Assembly (NCBI GenBank): GCA_902477645.1
Contig: CABSIA010000085.1
Coordinates: 1 to 12,806 of the forward strand
Reading direction: 5' to 3'
Length of the DNA stretch: 12,806 nt
DNA from: an uncultured Prevotella sp.
Lineage (GTDB): Bacteria > Bacteroidota > Bacteroidia > Bacteroidales > Bacteroidaceae
Under the pieces are notes generated by a model that was given only the letters and a program-made list of their open reading frames with translations, had not been told where the DNA came from and did not search any database. Both the position numbers and the translations under genes were made by a program. Shown piece by piece: positions 1-7,816 of the stretch. The number at the start of each line of letters is the position of its first letter. Position 1 is the stretch's first letter.

Positions 1-133
1 CCTCGCCGATAATTCTTCCGTCGGGAGCCACTATCACAGCACCAACCATAGGGTTTGGCCTGGCATTCTGCATGCCGTTTGCCGCCAGTTGCAGGCAACG
101 GCGCATATATGTCTCATCGCTCAGAATGTGCAT
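1..133 (-). CDS. ribD: RibD, riboflavin biosynthesis deaminase/reductase (N-terminal fragment, runs off the window)
   Basis: The minus strand from the ATG at 133-131 reads MHILSDETYMRRCLQLAANG and continues with a PNPMVGAVIV-type block followed by DGRIIGE, then leaves the window. The D-E-x-Y-M-R-R-C-L-x-L-A opening and the NPxVGAV block are hallmarks of the cytidine-deaminase-like domain of RibD. This enzyme deaminates the pyrimidine intermediate of riboflavin synthesis and, through a C-terminal domain not visible here, reduces its ribosyl side chain. Only about 44 codons are seen, and the zinc-binding HAE and PCxxxxxxPPC motifs lie outside. The start overlaps the last 13 bases of the upstream SGNH hydrolase gene, so translational coupling is likely. 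The overlapping ATG is the first in-frame Met; the internal Met at codon 10 is a less likely alternative start. Confidence 0.85.
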   Translation of the reverse strand, partial: MHILSDETYMRRCLQLAANGMQNARPNPMVGAVIVAPDGRIIGE

Positions 134-996
134 GGCAACGCAAGGAGCTGGTACATTATGGTTTTTGCCATGCGGCGGTGTCCGCTGTCGTTTGGATGAA
201 GGCGGTCGGTATCAACATTGTTGAAATATTGCCCATGCTCAGCTGTCATCGGGAACAGTCCGCATGTGGCATTAAGGTCTATAACAGGCACGGCCCACAC
301 ATTTGCAGCCTCTTTCACCGCCTCCACATAGCTGTCGAGATATTCGCCGCAGCGGTTGGCGTAGTCCTCTGTGCACTGCCAGTTTTTGTCGTTTGCATAA
401 AATCCGGCGCGGTGTATAGGGGTCATCAATACGATTTGCTTTGTCGGGAACATCTGCTTAAGGGTGTCGAGAGCTATGTTTATCCGTCCGCGGTAGGTGT
501 CTTTGTCTTTCGACAGATGGCGGCGCATTCTACTCTCCTTACGCTTGGCATATCCGTGGCCATACTCCACAGTCTCCATACGCTCGTCGTACCAGCGTCC
601 AAGCGGCACGGCGTTGTTGTAGTCGTTGGTGCCCATCATAACCAACACAGCGTCGAAATCGTCGCCATGCTCAGCCTTAAGTTTAGCCGCCTGACGTGGG
701 ATATCGTTCCACTGACGGCCGCTCACGGCGTAAACGAAAGGCTTTATGCCGAGCCACTCCTCAAGCAGGCTCCAGTATTTGTTTTTCGAGGCCCTGTTGT
801 TCGGGTCGGTGATTGAGTCACCAAAATATGCCACACGCTTGCCCTGCCAAGGGTGAGTGAACGATGTTGCCGCCTGATTTTTCTTTGCCTTCTGTGCCAT
901 TGCGGAAATGGGGGCAAACATGCAAAATGCCATCGCACACACCATGATGCACTTGGCAGCAGATGTACGGAATAAGTTTGTTTGTTTCATCATCAA
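121..996 (-). CDS. Secreted SGNH/GDSL-family hydrolase
   Basis: This 291-residue protein is an exported ester hydrolase of the SGNH family, probably an esterase or deacetylase acting on a carbohydrate; the substrate cannot be read from the sequence. Residues 1-34 form a Sec signal peptide ending SAMA|Q, so it is probably periplasmic. Block I is GDSIT with nucleophile Ser61, block II is the SGRQ glycine (Gly93), block III is GTND (Asn124), and block V is DRLHP with Asp264 and His267 completing the triad. Length and motif spacing fit a single-domain enzyme. The start is ambiguous because three ATG codons stand in a row (996, 993, 990); the third gives a typical MKQ signal start. The gene lies upstream of, and overlaps, ribD. 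The lyase and glycosidase genes beyond the tRNA run in the opposite direction, so a shared pathway with them is only an inference. Confidence 0.9.
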   Translation of the reverse strand: MMMKQTNLFRTSAAKCIMVCAMAFCMFAPISAMAQKAKKNQAATSFTHPWQGKRVAYFGDSITDPNNRASKNKYWSLLEEWLGIKPFVYAVSGRQWNDIPRQAAKLKAEHGDDFDAVLVMMGTNDYNNAVPLGRWYDERMETVEYGHGYAKRKESRMRRHLSKDKDTYRGRINIALDTLKQMFPTKQIVLMTPIHRAGFYANDKNWQCTEDYANRCGEYLDSYVEAVKEAANVWAVPVIDLNATCGLFPMTAEHGQYFNNVDTDRLHPNDSGHRRMAKTIMYQLLALPCTF

Positions 997-1015
997 AAAA
1001 GTTAAAATATATAAG

Positions 1016-1080
1016 AGAGAAGAGTCAAAAACCGAAAAGCTATAGAATTTTTCACTCTTCGTTCTTCCCTCTTCACTTAA
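1016..1080. repeat. Dispersed intergenic repeat, copy 1
   Basis: Between the SGNH gene and the tRNA lies a stretch sharing several ordered blocks with 3685-3762: AAAAGCTATAG (1035-1045), TTCACTCTTC (1051-1060), GTTCTTC (1061-1067) and CTTCACTTA (1071-1079). GAAGAGT (1019-1025) can pair with ACTCTTC (1054-1060), a shorter hairpin than in copy 2. It does not code. Its position in the leader of the SGNH gene could affect transcription, but nothing shows this directly. Confidence 0.6.
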
Positions 1081-1090
1081 AAGTTAATTG

Positions 1091-1162
1091 TGGTCTCACC
1101 GAGAATCGAACTCGGATCTAATCTTTAGGAGAGACTTGTTCTATCCATTGAACTATGAGACC
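1091..1162 (-). tRNA. tRNA-Arg (anticodon CCU)
   Basis: The minus strand folds into a full 72-nt cloverleaf. It has a 7-bp acceptor stem GGTCTCA/TGAGACC, a D stem GTTC/GAAC, an anticodon stem AGTCT/AGATT around loop CTCCTAA, and a T arm CCGAG-TTCGATT-CTCGG with discriminator A. The loop places CCT at positions 34-36, so it decodes AGG as arginine. The 3' CCA is not encoded; the next genomic bases are CAA. No second copy of its 3' end was seen in the window, so I have no evidence that it served as an integration site. Confidence 0.96.
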
Positions 1163-1173
1163 CCACTTCTGTT

Positions 1174-1202
1174 ATTATAATTAAGGCGGAACGAAAAAAC
1201 AA
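1174..1202 (-). promoter_or_regulatory. Possible promoter of tRNA-Arg
   Basis: On the minus strand a perfect TATAAT (1179-1174) stands 11 bp upstream of the tRNA 5' end, preceded after 17 bp by TTGTTT (1202-1197). The spacing and distance would start transcription within a few bases of the mature tRNA. The match is to the general bacterial -10/-35 pattern, not to the Bacteroidales TAnnTTTG box, so it is tentative. Confidence 0.35.
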
Positions 1203-1368
1203 TGCTCCACCATAAAGCGGTTGCGAAATTACTACTTTTTTATGAAACGGCCAAGAAAAAGCGTAAAAACTTGCCGCTTTCTCACGTTTTGCGTAATTTA
1301 TTTATAGGGGCATCAAGTATTCCGTATCACAAATCCGTATATAATATATAGAAACAAACAACATAACT

Positions 1369-3687
1369 ATGCGAAGAATAACACTCATGGCAGCCATGGC
1401 ACTGTCGTTGCTTGCCGCTCACGCCGACGATGCGTTGAAAGCAAAAATTCAACCTTATCTCGAACATGTAAGACAAACGCCCGACTGGTTGTCGTCGCGT
1501 TTGCAGATGTACTGGAACACTCACGCCACCGACGTTTTCATTATGGGAGAGAGCTTCGACCACCCTGGCGGCGGACGTGCCCCCCACCCCACGGTAAAAT
1601 ACAACGGAACCCGCAGCACCGCCTCGCAATACAACAGACCGAGACTTGAGGACGTAATACCCTACGACGACACGCCTCAGGGCGAGGTCACATTCATCAA
1701 CAAGGCTTCGGGAATGATGGAAAAAGCGCATCCTTCGAAAACCGGATGCAACATCGACGGCCTGAACCGCCAGGTGATGGGAATTGCCGCCGATGCCGCC
1801 AAGGTGTATGCCGAGACTGGCGACAGGGAATATGGCGACATGGCACTTGGAGTGTTCGACGTGTTCATGCGCGGCATATACCACCGCAATGCGCCCGTAG
1901 ACCTAAATCACGGACATCAGCAGACGCTCGTGGGCATGTGTACGTTCGAGGTAATCCACGAGGATATACTCGTGAAGTGCTGTGAGATTTACTCCAATCT
2001 GAAACCGATTCTGTCTCCAGACAGCTGCAAACTTTACGATGCCGCACTGAAAAAATGGGCAGACCTCGAGATTGCCAACGGTGTGCCGCACAACAACTGG
2101 AACATGTTTCAAGCAGAGTTCATCACAGACATAGCACTGGTGCTCGGCGACAATGGCAGCTACGCCGACGGCAAGGGACGGCAGTATTATCTCGACAAGG
2201 TTATGAACGCCGACGATGTAAGGCAATGGGGCATGACAAGATTGTGCAAATTCGGCTTCGACTCAGATGCCCATCTGTGGTATGAGTCGCCCGGCTACAG
2301 CACCACCGTCATGGGCGACCTCGGCAAGTTCGGCAACATGCTCGACCAAAAAGCCGGTATCGACATGTTTGCCGCCATTCCGGAAATTGGACGTGCCATA
2401 AGCACGCTGCCACAATATCTGATGCCAAACCGCATGATTTGCGGTTTCGGCGACACACACCCGAATTATCTCAACACCAATGGCATCAGCCAGATGCTCG
2501 AATATGCGCGCCGACATGGTGACAAGCAGAAAGAGGCCGACATGCAGCACCTTATGGAGGCCGTAGACAAAAACGCTCCTACAGAAACGATAGAAAAATA
2601 TGTGGCCCCAAACTTCTATTCGCAAAAGGTATCGTGGCTCATGCAGCGTTCGGGTATGGATGCCCGGCACGACCTCGCCATATCGCTTAACGGAAGCAGC
2701 GGAAACCACATGCACGCCAACGGCATATCGATGGAGCTGTACGGAAAGGGATATGTGCTCGGCCCCGACGCCGGCATCGGCCGCACGCTATACAGCGGTC
2801 TCGACTATCTGGAATACTACAGCCAGTTTCCGGCTCACAACACAGTTTGCGTAGATGGAGTGTCAAGCTATCCAGTAATGATGTCGCAACATGCCTTCAA
2901 GCTCGTTGACCGAATGCCCGCCGACAACTCCCTGACACTCAACCAGTACGATGGCGACACCCACTCCACCGTGAGTTTCCTTGAGCCTGAGAGCAACAGC
3001 AGTCAATTGCGTACAAATGCCATCGTGAAGACAAGCGGGCAAGGCGGATATTACATCGACATTTTCAGAAGCCGCAAAAATGAGGGCGGCGACAAGTATC
3101 ACGACTACTTCTACCACAACCTCGGACAAGCGATGACGCTTACCGATGCCAACGGCGGCGACCTCAACCTGCAGCCCGATGAGGAGCTGGCATTTGCAGG
3201 CGGACACCTTTATGCCTATTCTTACATCTACGACAAGCATGGCGCAAAGACCGGCAGCAATGTGAAATCGACATTCACCATCAACATGAAAGACGGCAAC
3301 AACATACACATGGATCTATGGATGCAAGGCTCGCCCTACAGGAAAATCCTCAAGGCGCTGTCGCCTGCCAACCTCGAATACGAGCGCATGCCCAACCAGC
3401 CCTACAACATCGGGGAACAGCCCGTGCTGACATTCATCGCACGTCAGTATGGCGAGGCCTGGACACGTCCGTTCGTTGCCGTTTATGAGCCGTACACAGA
3501 CAATGAGCAGGCAGAGATTCAGTCGGTAGACTATTTCAAACCCAAGAGCAAAGACCCTGACGCTGTGGGAATTATAGTAAGACTCAAAGACGGACACACA
3601 CATTACATATTCTCAAGCGCCAACGGCAGCAAAATGTCATACCTGGGCATGAAAGCGAAGGGAACGCTGCAGGTGATAAAGAAGTGA
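1369..3687 (+). CDS. Secreted heparinase II/III-family polysaccharide lyase
   Basis: This 772-residue exported enzyme probably cleaves a uronic-acid-containing polysaccharide, such as a glycosaminoglycan, by beta-elimination. Residues 1-19 are a signal peptide (cut near AHA|DD). An all-helical toroid domain follows to about residue 400 and contains VPHNNWNMF (His241) and WYESPGY (Tyr305/Tyr310), the region where this fold carries its catalytic His and Tyr. The beta-sandwich part has HMHANG (His449), LGPDAG (Asp467) and AHNTV (His490), which match the metal-binding His/Asp/His of heparinase II; the 18-residue His-Asp spacing is the same. Assignment to one PL family (PL12, PL21 or a related group) and the exact substrate are not possible by eye. 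The GH88 enzyme begins 161 bp downstream on the same strand and would act on the unsaturated products. The start follows an A-rich leader. Confidence 0.85.
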   Translation: MRRITLMAAMALSLLAAHADDALKAKIQPYLEHVRQTPDWLSSRLQMYWNTHATDVFIMGESFDHPGGGRAPHPTVKYNGTRSTASQYNRPRLEDVIPYDDTPQGEVTFINKASGMMEKAHPSKTGCNIDGLNRQVMGIAADAAKVYAETGDREYGDMALGVFDVFMRGIYHRNAPVDLNHGHQQTLVGMCTFEVIHEDILVKCCEIYSNLKPILSPDSCKLYDAALKKWADLEIANGVPHNNWNMFQAEFITDIALVLGDNGSYADGKGRQYYLDKVMNADDVRQWGMTRLCKFGFDSDAHLWYESPGYSTTVMGDLGKFGNMLDQKAGIDMFAAIPEIGRAISTLPQYLMPNRMICGFGDTHPNYLNTNGISQMLEYARRHGDKQKEADMQHLMEAVDKNAPTETIEKYVAPNFYSQKVSWLMQRSGMDARHDLAISLNGSSGNHMHANGISMELYGKGYVLGPDAGIGRTLYSGLDYLEYYSQFPAHNTVCVDGVSSYPVMMSQHAFKLVDRMPADNSLTLNQYDGDTHSTVSFLEPESNSSQLRTNAIVKTSGQGGYYIDIFRSRKNEGGDKYHDYFYHNLGQAMTLTDANGGDLNLQPDEELAFAGGHLYAYSYIYDKHGAKTGSNVKSTFTINMKDGNNIHMDLWMQGSPYRKILKALSPANLEYERMPNQPYNIGEQPVLTFIARQYGEAWTRPFVAVYEPYTDNEQAEIQSVDYFKPKSKDPDAVGIIVRLKDGHTHYIFSSANGSKMSYLGMKAKGTLQVIKK

Positions 3688-3762
3688 AGAGTGAAGAGTG
3701 AAGAATCATGTACCCCAAAAAGCTATAGGTTTCTTCACTCTTCACTTTTCGTTCTTCACTTA
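3685..3762. repeat. Dispersed intergenic repeat, copy 2, with a long inverted repeat
   Basis: Starting at the lyase stop codon, GTGAAGAGTGAAGAA (3691-3705) is perfectly complementary to TTCTTCACTCTTCAC (3731-3745), a 15-bp stem with a 25-base loop. The right side continues with further TTCACTT units and shares ordered blocks with 1016-1080. As RNA it could act as a terminator, attenuator or 3' stabiliser between the lyase and GH88 genes. The 5' arm holds a 10-base tandem repeat of GTGAAGA(GT) type. Confidence 0.65.
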
Positions 3763-3848
3763 TAATTTAACAATTTTTATTCCAAAAACATTAAGTACAC
3801 AGCACTTCTGATGCGTATATATAAATGTAAACAGAAAAGAGTTTTTTC

Positions 3849-5060
3849 ATGCAATTTAGGTTAATAAGTTTAGTTAGTTTCATTCTGGCTCCCATGTTTT
3901 TGGAGCCAGTCTGCGCAAAAGGCGAATTCTCTGCCGACAGAGAGATCGCCTATTGCTGCGGACAAGTAAAAAAAGCACTGAGAGAATTAAAGCCCTACAA
4001 CTTCAGCAGGCAACCCCGCAACATTCTCAGCACCGACACTCAAAAGGGGTGGAACCTCAGACCCGCAAAGGCAGAGGAATGGTGCTCGGGCTTCTGGCCC
4101 GGAATATTGTGGATGACATATTCCATAAACGGCGACAAAGAGGTGCGCAAGGCTGCCGAGGGGTATACACAGTCGCTGCGCGACATAGCCTACCGGCCGG
4201 CATACGACCACGACCTCGGCTTCCTGATGTTCTGCTCTTACGGCAAAGGCTACGAGGCATCGCGCAACGCCGCATATCCTGCCGTAATCCATGCCGCAGC
4301 CGACTCGCTCGCCACGCTATTCAATCCGCTCGTAGGCACAATTCTGAGCTGGCCGCGCGAGGTTGAGCCAAACAACTGGCCGCACAACACCATAATGGAC
4401 AACATGATAAATCTTGACATGATGTTCTGGTCGGCTGCCAACGGAGGCAACCCGTTGCTCTACGACATTGCCGTCAGCCACGCCAAGACCACAATGAGCA
4501 ACCATTTCCGTCCCGACGGCTCATGCTACCACGTGGCTGTCTACGACACTATAAGCGGAAACTTCATAAAGGGCGTGACTCATCAGGGATATGCAGACTG
4601 GTCGATGTGGGCACGCGGACAAAGCTGGGCCATATACGGCTACACCATGGTTTACCGCTGGACCAAGATGCCCGTGTTCCTCGACTTCGCAAAAAAAGTA
4701 ACCGATGTATATCTGCGACGGCTGCACGAGACAAGCGATGACATGGTTCCAAAATGGGACATGGACGACCCGCGTGGATATGCAGCGCCAAAAGACGCGT
4801 CTGCGGCATGCGTGGTGGCATCGGCACTGCTCGAGCTTTCAGGCTACGCAGGCGGCGCACAGGGTGACTACTACCGCCAGCAGGCTATAGAGATGCTGCA
4901 ATGCCTGAGTACAGAAAAATACCAGAGCCGTGACAAAAACGTGGCTTTCCTCATGCACAGCACAGGACACCATCCCGCCGGCTCCGAGATTGACGCCAGC
5001 ATCATCTATGCCGACTACTACTACCTCGAGGCGTTGCTAAGACTGAAAAATCTTCAATAG
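3849..5060 (+). CDS. Secreted GH88 unsaturated glucuronyl hydrolase
   Basis: This 403-residue exported glycoside hydrolase resembles family GH88. That family removes the 4,5-unsaturated uronic acid left at the non-reducing end of oligosaccharides by polysaccharide lyases, through hydration of the double bond. Residues 1-23 are a signal peptide ending VCA|KG. The alpha/alpha-barrel carries WCSGFWPG (78-85), HDLGF with Asp122, MDNMINLDMMFW with Asp184, RGQSWAIYG (256-264) and the C-terminal YADYYYLEALLR. The two aspartates correspond to the catalytic pair known from bacterial GH88 enzymes, which favours GH88 over GH105. The gene is the second of a same-strand pair with the lyase. The 161-bp gap holds the repeat hairpin, so it may be partly uncoupled or have its own promoter. 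Confidence 0.9.
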   Translation: MQFRLISLVSFILAPMFLEPVCAKGEFSADREIAYCCGQVKKALRELKPYNFSRQPRNILSTDTQKGWNLRPAKAEEWCSGFWPGILWMTYSINGDKEVRKAAEGYTQSLRDIAYRPAYDHDLGFLMFCSYGKGYEASRNAAYPAVIHAAADSLATLFNPLVGTILSWPREVEPNNWPHNTIMDNMINLDMMFWSAANGGNPLLYDIAVSHAKTTMSNHFRPDGSCYHVAVYDTISGNFIKGVTHQGYADWSMWARGQSWAIYGYTMVYRWTKMPVFLDFAKKVTDVYLRRLHETSDDMVPKWDMDDPRGYAAPKDASAACVVASALLELSGYAGGAQGDYYRQQAIEMLQCLSTEKYQSRDKNVAFLMHSTGHHPAGSEIDASIIYADYYYLEALLRLKNLQ

Positions 5061-5098
5061 GACAATATATATAGACACAGAAATTCTGTTGTGTAGGA

Positions 5099-5147
5099 AC
5101 AAATTGCACAGATATATGCCTTTAGGCATCAAATCTGTGCAATTTGT
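5099..5147. terminator. Long hairpin between convergent genes, probable bidirectional terminator
   Basis: ACAAATTGCACAGAT (5099-5113) pairs perfectly with ATCTGTGCAATTTGT (5133-5147), and inside it ATGCC (5116-5120) pairs with GGCAT (5125-5129) around a TTTA loop. It lies 38 bp past the GH88 stop and faces the end of the AbiC-like gene, the usual place for a shared terminator. There is no clean T run after it. The ATTTGTGT sequence following resembles common Bacteroidales intergenic repeats. The remaining bases to 5343 hold nothing I can assign. Confidence 0.65.
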
Positions 5148-5343
5148 GTCATTTGTGTGACTAAGATTCTCCCCAAATGATTTTCTACAGAGCCTATAAC
5201 TGCCCGAAAAAAATGCGTTATGCCGCATTTGCCATAGAACACTATTGCAAAGCCCATCGCAACCGCTTACGACGCCCATCGCACACTGCTGCGTTTTTCA
5301 CGAATATAGACATTAAGATTTTGATTATCCCCCACCAGCAAAA

Positions 5344-6309
5344 TCAAGGCAGAAAATTCCATTTCTCACAATTCATGGTATCAGAGGTTAGATAATCGTT
5401 GATTGTTTCTTTGAAGAATTTTTCTGTTCCACGCCCCGTCCTATATCTATCGCAGCCATACATGTATATGGCCTTTAACAGTCCTATCTGATGTTCTGAG
5501 AGCTGCGAGCACAACAAATCGGCATAGAAATTAAAATCATTACATTTCCCGATATCATTCTCGCAATCCTCGCCTTGCGGGAAAATTTCCTCATACATGT
5601 ATTGCACAATGATGCAGATACTTCGGTAAAAAGGTATCAGATGCAGGCGATGTCCGTCAAAAAGCACGATATTGCTCGTCTTATAATCCCTCAGATACTG
5701 AACATTTCCATCTTGCTTATCTACTTTACTATTATTAAGCTTATGGAAATATTCATTTATTTCGGCAATATCTTTCTCACTGAACAGCTGTTCGTTGCAA
5801 TCATTTTTCAACCGTTTTGTGTCAGACAGACTTACACCATTTACAAAAATGTTGTATGCACATCTGAAGACCTCGTTCTTATCCTTATCTTTTGAAATCT
5901 GATGCCGCTGCAGATAAAAACATATACATTTAAACTCATAAAACATAAAATGAAAACTCTGCTTGTTATTGCCTATCTGCGGCAAATTGATATCTGCAAG
6001 CTGATTTGCCAACATCTGAAAATAGCGAAACAGATTGTTCTCAAATCTTTCCTTCTTCATGTCTTCTCTTTGCAACACATTCGCCCTGTATTGAACCCAA
6101 AACGCCAAGAAAGTCAGAAAAGAAGCGCATATAGCCACATACGGACTCATTATTCCACCTATGGTATTGCCTATTATCTGTCCGTTTTCTGAAAAATTAA
6201 AAATGTCGGAATTTGTAAACAGATAAGGGAAACAGCAAATAACTGCTGAGATGACAACAAATCCGATTAAGAAAAGCCAAAAATATAGCGTTAATACAGT
6301 GTGTTTCAT
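5344..6309 (-). CDS. AbiC-like putative phage abortive-infection membrane protein
   Basis: This 321-residue protein has two N-terminal membrane helices (about 9-31 and 51-74), a glycine-rich GNTIGGIMSP segment before the second helix, a charged coiled stretch ending KKERFENNLFRYFQML (86-100), and a soluble C-terminal domain with FYRSICIIVQYMYE and YADLLCSQLSEHQIGLL. This order matches the putative phage abortive-infection (AbiC-type) family, membrane-anchored proteins thought to stop growth of infected cells; the mechanism is unknown. It follows the DGR reverse transcriptase on the same strand after a 258-bp gap with its own -7 box, so it is probably separately transcribed. Base composition is clearly AT-richer than the flanking enzymes, consistent with acquired DNA. 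It is assigned by recognition of the family pattern, not by a search. Confidence 0.7.
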   Translation of the reverse strand: MKHTVLTLYFWLFLIGFVVISAVICCFPYLFTNSDIFNFSENGQIIGNTIGGIMSPYVAICASFLTFLAFWVQYRANVLQREDMKKERFENNLFRYFQMLANQLADINLPQIGNNKQSFHFMFYEFKCICFYLQRHQISKDKDKNEVFRCAYNIFVNGVSLSDTKRLKNDCNEQLFSEKDIAEINEYFHKLNNSKVDKQDGNVQYLRDYKTSNIVLFDGHRLHLIPFYRSICIIVQYMYEEIFPQGEDCENDIGKCNDFNFYADLLCSQLSEHQIGLLKAIYMYGCDRYRTGRGTEKFFKETINDYLTSDTMNCEKWNFLP

Positions 6310-6408
6310 TTTAGGTAATATTACATGTCTATTTCATTTGCAATCACATCGCCTCCAGTAATTTTACATTTTTGGATGGGGATTGTAAATCACAAACCAT
6401 TTATTCTG

Positions 6409-6416
6409 CAAAAGTA
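6409..6416 (-). promoter_or_regulatory. -7 box upstream of the AbiC-like gene
   Basis: The minus strand reads TACTTTTG, a full match to the Bacteroidales -7 consensus TAnnTTTG, about 100 bp before the AbiC-like start codon. At the expected -33 spacing only TCTG is present, a weak match to TTTG. It would let this gene be expressed independently of the reverse transcriptase upstream. Confidence 0.45.
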
Positions 6417-6567
6417 ACATTTATTTTCAATATTACAGACATTAAAACTACAAAAACTTAACAATCTGTATAGCAAATTTGCGGGAGAGCAAAAACATAC
6501 GATATTTTACACATTTCACACCTGTTACACACACCACGGCAGCAACGGGACAAATACGACACGGCAG

Positions 6568-7761
6568 TCAGATTGAGAGAACGTATTTTAGTTTATCCTT
6601 GGTTTTTAAATAAAAACCGAACTTCCATACATTATTTATAGAATAGAACAGACGTTGCTGCATACGTTTTGTCCGGTAATGACTCAACACGCCCAAGAAG
6701 CTATTTATTGAGGACAGCAGAAGTGCAGGATTCTCAACAGTTTCAAGTATTGTTATTTTTTTCTTCATCCGTTGAATGCAACTATTATGAATATACTTTC
6801 TTCCAGGCTTTATATAAGCTCCTAAAAAACCAACACCTTGTCTGACATCACAGATGGCCAGTTTGCCCTCATGCAAATACAAACCCAATTGATTTAACAG
6901 AAAGTTGCGCACTTTAGGAATTATAGAGTGTAAAAAGCGCATATCAGAACTGACTATATATGAATCGTCAACATAGCGTCCGTAATGGCGGCACCGCAAT
7001 TCTCTTTTCACATATTGGTCAAAGACATTCATATAGACATTGCTGAACAACTGGCTTGTAAGATTTCCTATGGGCAAGCCTGCATCTTCGCAAGAATTGA
7101 ACAGGCTCTTATCTGCGGGCAAACCTTCCCAATCCGCAGGACTTCCAATCATCCTGCAATCCTTAATAGGATTAAGAAGAATGAGTTCTGACGTGAGATA
7201 GTGAACAAAATCCATATCTACAACTTCGCCCCACTTCTTTACCCCATGTTTTGAGATAAGATGCCGGCTCATCTTGTCCAAAGAATCTTGAGCAATCTGC
7301 AACAAGATGCGCCGGTTGATGTGCATGAAATAGCCTCTAACATCTAATTTCAACACATAGCAGGGAACTGTATAGTTCTGGCTTTCTTGCCTTATGTGCA
7401 TTTCCATCCTCTTAATTCCGTAATGTGTACCGCGATGCTTTATGCAGGAATAACTGTCTTGTATAAAAGTGCGCTCAAACATCTCATGCACATAATTATA
7501 ATACAGATGATGAACTATTCGGTCGCGGAAGTCCGCCGCAAAAACCTCACGTTTCTTTGGATCCGAAATAATGAAACACTGAGAAGGCATAGGTTTGTAG
7601 GTTCTGCTCCACAAATCTTCACACAACGCTGATATATTTTCTTCCAATCCCTTCTCGAATCTTATCTGATATGGTTTGCTGCGTTTGTGTTTCCTTGCCT
7701 CAAAATATGCCTTGTACAAATCATTCTGCAGTTGCGCTTTGGTAAGAGTATATGGAGTCAT
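6568..7761 (-). CDS. DGR reverse transcriptase
   Basis: This 397-residue reverse transcriptase copies the template-repeat RNA into adenine-mutagenised cDNA that replaces the variable repeat. Motifs in order are: REVFAADFRDRIVHH (71-85); motif A KLDVRGYF with Asp140; motif B GLPIGNLTSQLFSNVYMN (228-245), whose GxxxSQ form is typical of DGR and group II-like enzymes; the catalytic YVDD (263-266); LGLYLHEGKL (292-301); and GVGFLGAYIKPG (309-320). There is no extra domain, and the size is typical of DGR enzymes. The open frame extends back to a TTG at 7830, but that lies inside the TR, so I take the ATG at 7761-7759. The start is 55 bp downstream of the TR border on the same strand, the common DGR order. 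The linked TR/VR pair separates it from retron or group II intron enzymes. Confidence 0.95.
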   Translation of the reverse strand: MTPYTLTKAQLQNDLYKAYFEARKHKRSKPYQIRFEKGLEENISALCEDLWSRTYKPMPSQCFIISDPKKREVFAADFRDRIVHHLYYNYVHEMFERTFIQDSYSCIKHRGTHYGIKRMEMHIRQESQNYTVPCYVLKLDVRGYFMHINRRILLQIAQDSLDKMSRHLISKHGVKKWGEVVDMDFVHYLTSELILLNPIKDCRMIGSPADWEGLPADKSLFNSCEDAGLPIGNLTSQLFSNVYMNVFDQYVKRELRCRHYGRYVDDSYIVSSDMRFLHSIIPKVRNFLLNQLGLYLHEGKLAICDVRQGVGFLGAYIKPGRKYIHNSCIQRMKKKITILETVENPALLLSSINSFLGVLSHYRTKRMQQRLFYSINNVWKFGFYLKTKDKLKYVLSI

Positions 7762-7762
7762 A

Positions 7763-7777
7763 AAGAAATGATTTCTT
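7763..7777. promoter_or_regulatory. Small palindrome abutting the reverse transcriptase start codon
   Basis: AAGAAAT (7763-7769) and ATTTCTT (7771-7777) form a perfect 7-bp palindrome around one central base, beginning one base upstream of the ATG. As RNA a one-base loop is not possible, so the hairpin would open to a 5-bp stem that could cover the translation start. As DNA it could be a protein-binding site. The function is unknown. Confidence 0.35.
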
Positions 7778-7816
7778 AAAAAAGGATGCACAATCCTACT
7801 GCAAAGAGTGCCAGTG

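Noticed and set aside
55..816. 253-codon plus-strand open frame
   Set aside because: It is antisense to the SGNH hydrolase, whose signal peptide and catalytic blocks are clear.
1091..1162. tRNA-Arg as an attachment site for the central AT-rich block
   Set aside because: No direct repeat of the tRNA 3' end and no integrase were seen, and ordinary enzyme genes lie between the tRNA and the block.
5252..5283. Direct repeat GCCCATCGCA (5252-5261 and 5274-5283)
   Set aside because: Only two 10-base copies, with no further units or context; probably chance.
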